This document shows positions 1 to 10,939 of a stretch of 64,000 nt of DNA, one piece after another. This stretch comes from Lomentospora prolificans (taxonomy: Eukaryota; Ascomycota; Sordariomycetes; Microascales; Microascaceae). The notes beneath the pieces were generated by a model, which was not told the DNA's origin, ran no database searches, and was given only the letters and a program-made list of their open reading frames with translations. The stretch covers positions 2,976,001 to 3,040,000 of the forward strand of contig JARFXM010000004.1 of NCBI GenBank assembly GCA_029532625.1, in the 5' to 3' direction. A program made the position numbers and the translations under genes. Numbering within the stretch: the stretch's first letter is position 1; every line of letters begins with the position of its first letter.

Positions 1-1823
1 GCGCTGGGTCGTACCGGGTTGTCCTCATATTGTCCTGGCAGCAATCTTCACAGCCAGCTGGCTTGCTTCGCATCGTCGGCCAGCCGCCCTCGGATGGACA
101 CTGACAACATACGCACCTACTCAGTGCTGGAACGGACCTCAATTCACACACTCAATCCATCAAATGCCATTTCCTTCTGATTTCACGTCCTGTTGGTCCT
201 TCAGTGGCCTGAGCGTAGCATCTTCCCATTCTCCTACAGCCGATTGCGCTCCAGTGCGACGCTAGCCAGGCCTTGTCTCCACAGTGAATCCTTTCGTAGT
301 CTTACCATTCTACTGGTACTCGCCCCCTTCCTGCCGATGTTCTATCAATCTTGCCGGGCGCCCAGCTAGGAACATTGAAGTCAGTCACGTTTATTAGCCA
401 AGCACCAACTCAAAAGCCAACCTGCCTGTTACCCTTTGATTTATTTATTTTATTTTTTGCTATTTTATTCTATTATTTTATTTTTATCATTTCATTTTTC
501 CTTATTTTTATTTTTAAATTTTTTGGCCGTCTTGTTCCTCTTTCCTTTTCATGGCGTTTAACCTGAGACGACTAATGAATATTAACCCTACTCCGCACTC
601 CAAGTCTATCTTGACTGTTGTTCGAGTCTAGCGCAAGATAAGCCAGCAACCCTTCGTGATCGCCGGCTGACCCGGCGGCGGGCGCACGGATACCCCAATT
701 CTCGTCTTTCCGCAGCAGGAAGTCCAGAAAAGCCGGGCCTGCAAAGCTGGCTGCAACATGGGACTCCCTGGCACTGAAGCCAAACTCTACATAGCCAGGA
801 AAGCACAAGCCACTCGACCGGTCAGTGCCAACTGCATGCTTCTGTATCGAGTTAATGGTTTCGTTTAATAATAGTGTCCTTCTTGTATTGGATTAGTGAC
901 TCGCCATTGGTGCCGGAACAGGGACAGGGGCAAACTCGATTCAAGGCTAGCACTTCGACTGGCGGCACATTGAACAACGCTCGCCCTCCTCTCGACAACA
1001 GCGGATGGGTCATTCCACGTCGTCTTCCGCATTAAAGTATGGAACCCTGCACTGTATTGGGGGATATATGCCTCGGAGTGACATCCCTCCCTTCGAATCG
1101 GCTCTCGATCCGGCGTGTGAGGGAAAAGACCCCAACTTGCCTTGTGACTGGCTTGCTTGCTACACGTATTGTCGTATATTTTGGCCGTGATTACACGCCC
1201 TGGGGAGGAATCTCCATTGTTCCCTCGCTCCCTTGCTCCGTTAGATCCGACACCCCTCCGACGCAAGGATGTAAAGGGCGCCTTGCGAGGGTATCCAAGT
1301 CTTCTCGATCCCGAAGTGATAGACGACGCCGTGCCGCATGAGGTGGAGACAGGCCCCTTTCTCCCAGTCTCCACTTTGTCCCTCACCGGCGCTGTCGATT
1401 GTTTATTGCCGCACGTAGACCCTCCTTTTAGAGACACGAGATGTGGAGGATGGAGGAGGGGCAAGGGGGATTCTCTGTCATGTTAAAGCCTCCCAAGAAT
1501 TCCACCTGCCGGGGAGGGAGAGGAACATGCTGCCGGATGTGTCGAACAAGGAATCCCACAGACGTCCATTGTCAGAGGTGTATACAAAACTGCATGCCCC
1601 ACGCTTTCGAGGCCCCCAAGACTCTTTCCTCGAACCATATTTGCATTTTCTTTTTTGTTTTTTTCTTCTTCCATCTGAACGTTTCTTTGGTTCACCCACG
1701 CATCACCTCGCTCTAGCCCATCTGGACCTCGTCGCTTGCAGCCAACCGATTTAAAGGATCCCTTTCAGGAAACGGCCGCCTTTCCCTTCTCAAGACACGT
1801 GGGAGACACACAGACGCCTGAAG
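1..1823. other. gene-free stretch upstream of the protoglobin gene
   Basis: No recognisable gene. It contains a T-rich low-complexity tract at about 437-525 and a CAGCCAGCTGGC motif at 51-62. Several overlapping frames stay open between 850 and 1490, but none resembles a known protein, and the longest (865-1464, minus) lacks an ATG at its 5' end. The last 100-200 bases probably hold the promoter and leader of the gene starting at 1824. Confidence 0.5.
437..525. repeat. T-rich low-complexity tract
   Basis: Runs of TTTA/TTTTA units over about 90 bases, strikingly AT-rich against its surroundings. No coding sense. Confidence 0.7.
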
Positions 1824-2725
1824 ATGACGACGACAACCAAGCACATCGACCGCAAATCGCTCTACACGAGTCTTGAGGCCCGTATAGACTACCTTCATCG
1901 TTTCTTGGACTTCAATGATGGTTTGTACCAACACTTAATGAGCTCAAGTTTCATATATGTAGGCTAAGCTTGTCTTGACGAATTCTCCAGACGATGTCGC
2001 TGCGCTGGCCTTCGGTTCCAAGTTTGTCAAGGACATCATCCCCGCCGTCGTCCACATTGTCTACAGGAAGCTCCTCCAGTTCGATGTCACGGCCCGAGCT
2101 TTCGAGCTTCGAGATACTCGATCGGACGAGCCCCTCAAGAATATTCTAGAGGATGATAGCACCGAGCTTCAGAAGCGAAAGATCTTCCTCAAATCGTACC
2201 TCCACAAGATTTGCTCAGACCAGTCGCAGCTGGCCTTCTGGCAGTGGCTGGACCAAGTGGGGTAAGTGCTTTGACACCATTGACTCCCTCCCTCCACAGA
2301 CGCAGGGGCTAATAACGAAATATCACGCCTCGCCTTGCAGAGCCATGCACGTTGGGCTTCGCCGCAAGAACCCCCTACATGTAGAATACATCCACATCAG
2401 CGCCACCCTCTGTCTCATCCAGTCCGTCCTTGTCGAGGGCATCCTCTCGCACAACGGCTTCCCCATGTCCAAGAGGATAGCCATGGTCAAGGCCATCAAC
2501 AAGGTCATCTGGATACAGAACGATCTCTTCGCCAAGTGGTACGTCCGCGACGGCGATGAGTTCGCCGAAGAGGTCGCCCAGGGCGCCGCCGCCACTGTCG
2601 ATCGGCTCAACAGCGCCACCGAGACCGATCTGAAGCAGCATGCCGCATCTTCGGCTGCGAGTTGCCCATTTAGCGGCATGGCGAAGAGCATGCAGGAGCT
2701 CAAGGTCGGAGACGGACCTAACTAG
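1824..2725 (+). CDS. protoglobin-domain protein (globin-sensor fold)
   Basis: Predicted haem-binding protoglobin of about 250 residues. Three exons keep one frame: 1824-1920, 1991-2261 and 2341-2725, with introns GTTTGT..CCAG and GTAAGT..GCAG. The protein opens MTTTTKHIDRKSLYTSLEAR. Exon 2 gives the helical core with an FVKDIIPAVVHIVYRKLL stretch; exon 3 holds MHVGLRRKNPLHVEYIHI, where the histidine of MHVG fits the usual proximal-haem region, followed by long amphipathic helices. Bacterial and archaeal protoglobins bind O2, CO or NO; the role of the single-domain fungal forms is poorly known, so gas binding or sensing is inference. There is no signal peptide and no fused output domain. The C-terminal 45 residues are polar and probably disordered. 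Confidence 0.85.
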
Positions 2726-3594
2726 TGGCGTGGACATTTTGTAACTACGACAGGGCAGGTCGGAAGAAAGGTAGTAATGGGTGTTTAATGGTTAGTCTTG
2801 GGCTATTGTTTCAAAGGCGTTATTATTATGCAGAATTTATTATGGTGTATTGCAGCGGCATTAAGATTCTGCATGTGAGGTCGTGATCCTTCAATCTGCT
2901 TGAAGAAGCAAGTATCCTCATTTGTGGCCTGGCGCCAAGTATTGTTATTACCCAGTTAGCTGGCTACCTGGATCCAGGTCTACCCTTGTATCCATTGTGA
3001 CTTTCCCCGCCTCCCAACCCTTACTCGTACATAGCCGACCCAGGAGCTCGTGTTCACGTTCAGGGTTCGGGACGATCTTCGGGCATGTCCAGCGGACCGC
3101 AAATCACGGACCAGGAAAAAGAGCTCAAGTCCTCGGGCCGGGGTCAATGCGCTCGCTGTGTTCGGGGATCAGCCAGCTCCAATTGCCTCGTGCTAATCAA
3201 GCATGTCGTAATCATCTACTTATAAAACTATAATTGGATTTACTGGGACACAAGCCAGCGACCCACTGCCAGCTGGCTGGTTGACCTCCTCCCAATTTCA
3301 AGCTGGCTCTTAGTGGCCTCCATAGAATGACCTGCAGGCCACGCGGCGCTAGTGAGATAACTCAAATCCTTTTCCAGGGAAAGGGCACGAAGAAAGGGGC
3401 CCGGGGGGGAAGGGGGGTGTATTACAAGAGGCAACACGGACGGGTGCCTGTAAGAAGGCCAGGCCAGCGGTGAAACAGCGGAGGCTCGGTCTTCGAGACT
3501 ATTTTGGCTAGCTGGCTGGCTCTAAGGCATCTAATGCGAAAACTTTGGACTGGCTATTATTATCCCCTCTCGATAATACATTATTACCTCGGTA
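2726..3594. other. convergent intergenic region
   Basis: Lies between the 3' ends of the protoglobin (+) and SET (-) genes. No gene seen. It contains several CAGCTGGCTGG-type motifs (about 2951-2970, 3271-3282 and 3507-3522) and a GC-rich run near 3400. Confidence 0.5.
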
Positions 3595-5144
3595 CTAGTT
3601 CTTATCTATCAAACCCCTCAGGACTTCGATATTGGCCTTGATCCCCAAAACGGTACTGCCTTCCGGGTCCTCAAAGTCTTCCGCAAAACCAAGCGCTGAT
3701 TCGGCGAAGAAGAGTGCGTTGTCATAGTCGGCGTAATCGTAGAACACGCTCATGAGATCGAGATAAAGCTCCTGCATCTTCCCGTACAGGCCCTCCTCGT
3801 TTGCGAGGTTGATGAGCTCCTGCGCCATTTCGACCGCGTTGTCGTAGGATTCGGCCGCGTCGCTTTTCAGCAGGCCTTCGATTTCTTGCATCCGTCGGCG
3901 GCGGCCGTCCTTTGCCATCTTCTCTTCGTACGGGGCTGTGCAAAGGGAGCATTGGCACTTGAACTTGAAGAAGTTGGTGGTCAAGAAGTCGCGATGGTCT
4001 GACGGGAGACCCCAGGGAATATCTATCCAATAATTATGTGAGTATATATGTCTCAGAGTGGTAGAAGCATGCTGGAATGGTGGGGGGCCACGATACAGCT
4101 GAAGGAGATCTCCTCTCCTGGTTCAATGTCTCTTAGGGCCAGCGCTTCCATTGTGAGCTTTCCCGTGGAAAACCGTGCCGTTGCGCTATTACCAAATTGT
4201 TAGGAGATGCCATGCACAAGCCTAACCACTCCACGTGGCTTTTCGCAAACACTTACTTCGGGTCACAGTTGTGGTTGATTCTCTGATGCCGCCGTCAGTT
4301 ATCTTGTTCAGGAGGTTACCGAAAGAATAAAAAAAAAAAAAAGAAAAAAGAGAAAAATGCCGTTACTCACCGAAACCTGCGCAAACAGTCCGTTGTGATT
4401 CCCTTCCTCCATGGCTACTAAGAACGAGTTTGTCTTGAAAATATTGTCGAACCCAGAAAGACCCATACTTCCAGCAAGCCCCAGAACCCTACTTTTTCCG
4501 GGAAGATTCTCAACAGCCTGCCCATAGATTTCCTTCCTATCATCTTCGAATTCTTCAACCGGCTGATTCGATAGAGTTTCGAGTCGACTGTCGATTAAAA
4601 GAGACGGAAGGTCTGTGAGGAACACTTCCTTGTGCGAAATCTTCCTAGTGGCAATAAGGCCAATCCCCTTGCCTGGGATTTCCTTCAGCCTGTACTTGAT
4701 GCCCTTGGAAGCCTTGGACTTGACGGTCCGCCGGAGGTGGTTCCTTGCCCTCCAAGCCGGCTCGGCATCCCACAAGGTGCCCGCGATATTGGCGGCGGCC
4801 TCCGGAGTTGTGAGCAAGCTTATGCCTTCCCCCAGGTTATACGTTCCAAACGTGTAGACGCAAAACTTGACGTCATCCTCCTCGTCTTTGAGCTCCGGAT
4901 AGACACACTTTGGCTCTTCGGTCCACGGACCCCAATGCTCAGTGCGAGACGCGGTGTAGTCGTCCACGGGTAGCGGGCAGGTGGTCCGGCGAGCTTGTGT
5001 GGCCCCGAGTGCGGTACCATGATCAGCGGGACATTGGCCAGCAGGATATCTCGCGGCCCAGGCCGGCGCAGAAGTAAGAAGTAGGCTCACGACAATTGAT
5101 TTCACATCCATGCTTGGGCATGTATGAATGTTGAGGGGGCTCAC
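3595..5144 (-). CDS. SET-domain protein, probable secretory-signal N-terminus
   Basis: Predicted SET-domain lysine methyltransferase-like protein of 438 residues (427 if translation starts at 5111). Four exons on the minus strand: 5144-4371, 4282-4257 (26 nt), 4185-4097 and 4022-3595; their sum is in frame. The SET core begins at GIKYRLKEIPGKGIGLIATR, continues across the small exon with RINHNCDPN (the cofactor/substrate motif NHxC), and ends with GEEISFSY and IPWGLPSDHRDFL. A post-SET-like cysteine stretch follows (FKCQCSLC), then a helical C-terminus. The N-terminus from 5111 (MDVKSIVVSLLLTSAPAWA) reads as a signal peptide, which is odd for a nuclear methyltransferase but seen in some fungal SET proteins. 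The substrate is unknown. Intron 1 carries a poly-A run on the plus strand. Confidence 0.85.
4329..4342. repeat. poly-A run inside intron 1 of the SET gene
   Basis: Fourteen consecutive A on the plus strand (poly-U in the pre-mRNA), next to further A-rich sequence. It may act as the intron's polypyrimidine tract. Confidence 0.7.
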
Positions 5145-6010
5145 AGAAGCGTCCGATTACGTGGCCACAAAACAAAAAAAAAAAAGGACAACAAGCCGAA
5201 ATTTCGAGGAAACAATTCCGGAATATTTATGGCCCCCTGAGAATATATTCATTGTTAAGACACGCGCCTCATCTGTTAAGCCTCCCCGGGTTGCTGATCG
5301 GGGCTTCGGATAAGTTTTGCGTTAATAATTATCATGCCGGGTAATTGAGCCTGTCGACTCGACACGCCTTTCTACCGCTGGCAAGGTGTGTCATTGACAT
5401 GTAATTAATAGTATTGGCTTGCCGGGTATTATAATCCGGGGACATATAGTTAGACCAGATATTAATATTAGAGTTTAATACCTACGAGAACAGTAAATCT
5501 TCACTCATATAGACCGAGGACAGCAAACACGCTCAATAGAGAGTCCTTCCAGTTCTAAACTAAGGAGACTTGAAAGATTGTCGTCTAGCTTTCAAGAGGG
5601 GTTTCTCTCACAACTAACAAGTCCAAACTCCTTGTAAACTGCAACTTAAACGCGCGATATTTGTTATTCAATTTGGGCCACCGAACAACCGCCAAAAGAA
5701 GGAAACTAAAAACAATCCTACACAAAAAAAAAAAAAAAGAAAGAGAAAAAAAGAACTCCGCTTCAACACACAACATCGTTACACAGATAAAGCGACAGGG
5801 TCATTATCCTCCTTTTTAGATTCAACTCCATAATACCCATGAATTCAAAGAGATTCAGTGCAGGTCCGATATCAAGCCAAGAAATCCACCAAGGAAGGAA
5901 AGGAACAGCAACAGACAACTGCCATAACTCATGTTTTGGGCTCCCACAAGTCTTGTGACCCTGTTGGTGCAGTCTCCAAGAGGCTGAGGGGACAAGTCGT
6001 TGGCATTAAA
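5145..6010. other. gene-free stretch, AT-rich
   Basis: No gene seen between the 5' end of the SET gene and the 3' end of the first zinc-finger gene. It contains poly-A runs at about 5168-5184 and 5720-5755. Open frames here are short and of low complexity. Confidence 0.5.
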
Positions 6011-6838
6011 CTAGCCCCTGGGTGCCTTGGTGCATGCGTCGTCAACGTGCCTTTTGAGATTACTGTGCTTGTTTTTGATAGCTAACCCACAGTATTTGCA
6101 AGGGAAATATTTGGTTTGCCCGTGGTTTGTCCTGAGGTGGTCCACCATGCCCTTGGCTTCGGCAGTCCTCGCACCACATCCTTCGGGGCATATGACTGGC
6201 TTGTAATGGTTTTTTGCGTGCTGTCTATTGTTTCAACAAATTCAAATGATTCGCTTAGCCCATGAGCGCAGTCCAGGAGAAAGAGGGAGTACTCACCTGA
6301 GTTCACTTTGAGTATTGAACGGGGCGCTACGCTTGCACTTATATTTCGGCGTTGCAAGAATATAGTGTTTGCAGTAGATGGCATCCCCTTCCAGATGGGT
6401 ATATTCATCCGGCGCCGGCATATCTCTCTCTTTGAATTTTGGGTATCTGTAACTATTACGCTTCCGCGTTGCATACTGGCTGTGCGTCTGAAGTTTATGC
6501 TGTGTATCATCATCGTGTGTTCTGCTGCGGTCTCCGGTTGGTGAATCCTCATTGGCCGACTAAGATCGTATGTCGAGGTCGGAGAATTCACTGACGGGGC
6601 TGAGACTTAAGTTCTGTTGGATTCCTGGATAGAAGTCGGGAAGGCCGAGATAGGTGTTGAAACCATGTCGGTGATCAAGATCCTGGGGCTGTTTCCCGTG
6701 TTGAAGGAACTGGGTCTGCTCTGGGCATTCTGCCAAATCACCCAAGTCAAGCTTATCCCAGTCAACGGAATCCCAGTCGACCACCCAATCGCGATCTTCA
6801 TCCGTTATCTCGTTCGATTGATCCATTTCTAGTTCCAC
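6011..6838 (-). CDS. C2H2 zinc-finger protein interrupted by an in-frame TAG
   Basis: Two exons, 6838-6297 and 6224-6011 (intron GTGAGT..ATAG), total 756 nt in one frame. The N-terminal half (opening MELEMDQSNEITDEDRDWVV) is acidic and tryptophan-rich, like an activation region. It ends at a TAG at 6560-6562, after which the same frame continues as SANEDSPTGDRSRTHDDD into the finger region. Finger pieces: IYCKHYILATPKYKC, then SELRQHAKNHYKPVICP across the splice, then a CPEGCGART..HLRTNH finger, then CKYCGLAI..LKRHVDDAC. The C-terminus and its intron position match the zinc-finger gene at 14.6-15.4 kb, so the two are paralogues. The TAG sits in CTTAG and could be a splice acceptor, a nonsense mutation, or a boundary between two products. 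DNA binding is inferred from the fingers. Confidence 0.7.
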
Positions 6839-9041
6839 AACATGCAGGTACCTGCCACGGCTGGAGGGCTAGGACGTCCAAGTGACTTATATATCCCGAG
6901 GCGCGCGACCAGAGAGACAGACTAGACCCGAGGCACCCGGTCCAGCGACCCGACAGCTTTCTCTTGACACTTAAACTATCGGGTCACTATATTCAAATGT
7001 TAATAGATGGCACTGTCCCGCAAGTAGAAACGCAGGACCACTATTAGGGTAGGGGATGTGTTCACCATACCTTGTGCTTAGTCGATTATCGATAGGCTTG
7101 GTATCTAGAGTCGTTTGGAAGCTGGGCTAATGGCTGCGCTGCGAGGGTTTCCTCAGTCCTCAGCTTCGGGGTGTTTTCGGGGTATTAAATAGTCAGTCCG
7201 TTGACCTGACCAGGAACGTCATCGTCGTGTCCCGCACTCCGCGTTGTGCCACAGTCCTTGTTCTCTCCAACCTCAAGAACCCAGCCTGCCTTCAGGAAAA
7301 TGACGTGGCATCATTTCTGCACTGGACCTCAGAGCCATCCACCGTCACTGCCTATGATGGGGGCTCTTGTTCGAATATTCTGTGTGTGATCAGCGAATTC
7401 ACGCCTAGGAGGAACCATAAGGGACACTGGAGGTACAGCTACGCTCTTAGCGGTGACATTCAATGTTGCAGCTTACTGCAATTGACCAGGAGAAGGGGGG
7501 GGGGACTAGGAGAAGAGGGGGGAAACCCGGAGAGGTCCAGAAGGCTGCTTAGGCATCCATTGACAGCCCAAGGTAGCGACTCGTGAAACCAGAAGATGCA
7601 TCGGTTCGCGACCCGCATCGAATTTCCTTGAATCCTGCACTGGAACTCTCAAGTGCACGAAAAGAGTCGACAATAGGTCTTCCCCACCCGACAAAGACAC
7701 GCGGAGCCCAGTATGGGATGCCAATAGAATCGTTGAGCGTGCATTTCCGGGTTGTGGGGGACGCCCTCTGACCGCCGTCAATGGGTTTTCCGCATGAATC
7801 GGCCAAGGGCGCTGCGTTACAGCGTATACACATCCCCAATCTGACACTCAAGCATTGGCATTTTGTTCTTCAGAACTGAGCAGCTCCTACCTCAGCCTGA
7901 GCAGGGGTGAGCAGGGTGAGCGAAAGGGGGTCACTGTTTTAGGCCACTATGGCTATAGTTTCCATATCTATACACGAGGACGAGTTCTGAGCCCAATTGT
8001 AGGACCCAGTTTTAGAACCTAATTATTGCAGTACCATCCGGCCGCCTTTCCTTTTACTAAATAACCATGGAAACGAGATCTGCTATTTACATACCCCTTA
8101 AATAAGTTCTATATATATTCCGAGTATACTCCCGTATACTGAACCTCATTAAGGTCTCTATTGAGTACTATGCTTATATCGAGGTTAGGCAGTATCTTCT
8201 CCTTAGCAACTAATCGCATCGTCTTCATCAACGGAAATAGATAAACTTGTTCGACACAAGCATGTATTCGGTGTTCTAATTGTCGCTCCTCATGATTTCT
8301 GAGATCGATGCATCCATATATATTACAAGATTAGCAATGATACCACTCTCATACTTGAATACATGGATGCTGCTGCTGTGGGTCGCTTTGTTAGAGCATG
8401 GAAAGAAGCCTGAAGTGTACACAGCCTACTGGAAGGAATTGATGAGTCGCCCTCTTCGGTAGTTACAAGTCTATGTTTACTTTCTATGGGTGTACTCATA
8501 CATTCCTCTTATGAAATTATTCATTCGTTCCTCCACCCCCTTGGAATCAAACGGAAGCTTGCCAATTCTATCCCCACGATGAAGTTCAACTCACTCCACA
8601 GCTCATGGGTACTGGAGATCTCGCTTTGCTTTTCCTTCCTTTCGGGCAAAGGCCTGCAGTAGCTTACCAGTGTTACGACACCACCACTGACGGTCACTCT
8701 CTGCTCTCTTGACAGCGGGCCCAAGTAGCTGCCCTCCCCCTGAGCCCGGCAAGTGAGAGGTAGGTATGGGCACTTGTGCTAAGGAGATGAAGCAACGGGT
8801 TACTTGTTTTTCTGGGTGCCGGGATGCGTTATTTGCCGGCATACCCCGAACTCTTGGTTAACATTCTCTTTTCATCGATTGCCCACGAAGGCGCTCCCCT
8901 CCCCGGAGTCTATTGCGATCTCGCCTCCCGTCGCCTCCCGTTGACTCCTTCATAGATACTTCAACATGATTACCCGACCAATGAATTGACCACAAGAAGG
9001 CTAATTAATTACTGATTGTGGGTTCCTCCATGATGCATTAC
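6839..9041. other. 2.2-kb gene-free stretch
   Basis: Nothing recognisable apart from the promoter region of the zinc-finger gene. Short open frames at 7227-7586 (+), 7506-7851 (-) and 8603-8842 (-) have no family features. A G-run lies at 7495-7505. The stretch at 8040-8460 is AT-richer. Confidence 0.5.
6887..6894 (-). promoter_or_regulatory. candidate TATA box of the first zinc-finger gene
   Basis: ATATATAA on the minus strand, about 50 nt upstream of the ATG at 6838. The position is plausible for a fungal TATA element with a short leader; this rests on sequence match only. Confidence 0.35.
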
Positions 9042-10205
9042 CTACAGCTGCATTAGCCGCCGAGCAAGCATTGACTCCAAGTCAGAGGACCCATCAGGCC
9101 TGGGGTTTCTTTCATCCAGTTCGCGACATCGAAGGCATTCGTCAATCCTAGCCCCTATGTCACTTACTGCAAGGATCTCGGCAATCGAGAGATGCACAGC
9201 TAACAAATCTGGGTCAGGGTCCTGGGAGGGATCACCATGGTTCATCGTAATTCGATGCAGAGGTGGAGGGATAAGATCACGACCATTATCAGAGAAATAC
9301 TTAAGACGGTATTCTTGTCGATCACTCTATACACGAAGTCAGTAGGTGGCCTCAAAGCGTAACATAGTTTGTAACCTACAGCTAGCTCAAAGGCTACACT
9401 GAATTGTCCAAACAAATAATGGTAATCAGTGGCCATCGTGATGACGTTTCTAGGCGTATTTATGGATCCTACGTCAATTTTACCCTCTAAGGAAGGAAAA
9501 TAACGGAATAGCGCATTCCAGATCATAGTCTTTTGATGCGTCTCTTGCGCATTTTTCTCCTTGAATGTGCCAAGGGCAAACGGAATGATGTGGGCAGCCT
9601 CGGTGAGTAGCCTTGGCACACCATGAACCTGCTGTTGCGACAGCAGGTCAAGGACTCCCGAAATAACACAACGGAATTGATCCCGTTGTAGACATCGCTC
9701 CTTGACTTGGTGTTGTTCTGCTCGACTCGATGGTTCAACTATTGCTTCCTGTAGGTTGACTCCGCCAAGCACTCTAACGCAGGGTGATTCTATAAGGGGC
9801 TGTGGGGTCGTAGCGCCTTGTGCCTTGCTGTAGAGTGTCAGTTGAATCACGAATGCTCTACCGACAAAGGTATAGCTCTCTAGACTCACAGGAAGTCAAA
9901 ATAGCACTTACGAAATGGTCTCGGAGGGTTCGTAGTGCTTCATCCTCTACTAGCTCGGTAATATCATACATGAGATTAACCTGGCCATGCTTAGGGATAT
10001 GTTCTAGAGCTGCTTCTAGTACTCTCACAGTGTCGTCTCCTGGGGTAGCGTTGTATTGATTAAGGCGCCTAGTCGCCCTTGATTTCAGGTCAAAATAAAG
10101 ATCAGGATCGGTAGGGGCAGAGGAAAGGGAACACTCGGAGTTCATTATATGCCTCTCCGCTTCTGACAGTGGATGCTCCGTGATAGGCGGTAGAGTTGGA
10201 TTCAT
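9042..10205 (-). CDS. HNH endonuclease-domain protein (HNH_2 type)
   Basis: Fungal protein with an HNH nuclease domain, about 332 residues. Preferred model: exons 10205-9912, 9799-9380 and 9326-9042 (introns GTAAGT..CACAG and GTAGGT..ATAG), all phase 0; an upstream ATG at 10235 would add ten residues. Exon 1 holds a helical region ending LRTLRDHF. Exon 2 holds the nuclease: KERCLQRDQFRCVISG, then EAAHIIPFALG (first His), IWNALFRYFPSLEG, and RNVITMATDYHYLFGQF with the Asn and final His region. Exon 3 reads EYRLKYFSDNGRDLIPPPL and closes with a helical, acidic tail. The intron 1 acceptor is the weakest point of the model. HNH_2 proteins of this kind are numerous in ascomycetes with unknown roles; DNA cleavage is inferred from the fold. 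No signal peptide. Confidence 0.75.
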
Positions 10206-10235
10206 CTTGATCGGCCGGGCAACTAGCAGTTGCAT

Positions 10236-10935
10236 TTCGTAGGACCGGTCGATAGGGTAAATTTGTTGGTATTCGATTAACAGAAATCAAAATTTGCTTC
10301 AAGGAGGAAGAAGGTTTCGTTTTCCTAGAGATTGGATGGAGGGAGATGCGGGAAGAGCCATTACCGGTGGGCCATGCCCGAGTCTCTTAAAGTGGTTGTG
10401 ATGGCACCGCGTGCATCTATCCATCTCGGATCCCGTGTTCGGTTAGAATTGAATTTTAGCGCAGACAGAGGATGTGGAATGGATGGACCCTCAAAAGGTT
10501 GCGTGGGCAGTTGGCGATGGCAAAATGTTTCGCCTCCATATTGCGCCTGCCTTCCAAAACATGCAACGTATGAGGAAGGACCAGAGCTGGGTAACTTGTT
10601 GACTTTGTTGGAATTCGAAACTCTAAAGCATTCGTGTAATCGTGGTTATCCTGTCAGATGTCAGGTTCGTGACAGATACCATCCAATTGCCTCTCTTACT
10701 TCGTAGCAGGCGCCGACTGTTTTAACCTTGAAGTCTAACCCTAAGTCAGAGTGTTGGAACGTCACACTTAGGACTTCTTGTTGTGGGACGCTATTTGGGT
10801 CCTCTATCAATATAGGCCAGGCAAGATCTAGCGAGCTGCTGGAGCTGATCGAGCCGGAGCTGAGCCAGGCCTGATCTACTGCGTTGGTAGCCCGAGCCAA
10901 GCCCAAGGGATGTCACGTGAGACCGAGGCGCCAAG
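10236..10935. other. gene-free stretch
   Basis: Lies between the HNH gene's 5' end and the 3' end of the chitinase relic. No recognisable coding sequence on either strand. Confidence 0.45.
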
Positions 10936-10939
10936 ATTG

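Noticed and set aside
865..1464. Open frame of 199 codons on the minus strand
   Set aside because: No ATG at its 5' end, no recognisable domain, biased Ser/Arg-rich composition, and other frames in the same place are equally open.
6563..6598. A 36-nt intron (GTCAGT..CTTAG) removing the TAG of the first zinc-finger gene
   Set aside because: In frame, but shorter than almost all fungal introns, with no branch-point sequence, and no equivalent in the paralogue. Kept only as a possibility.
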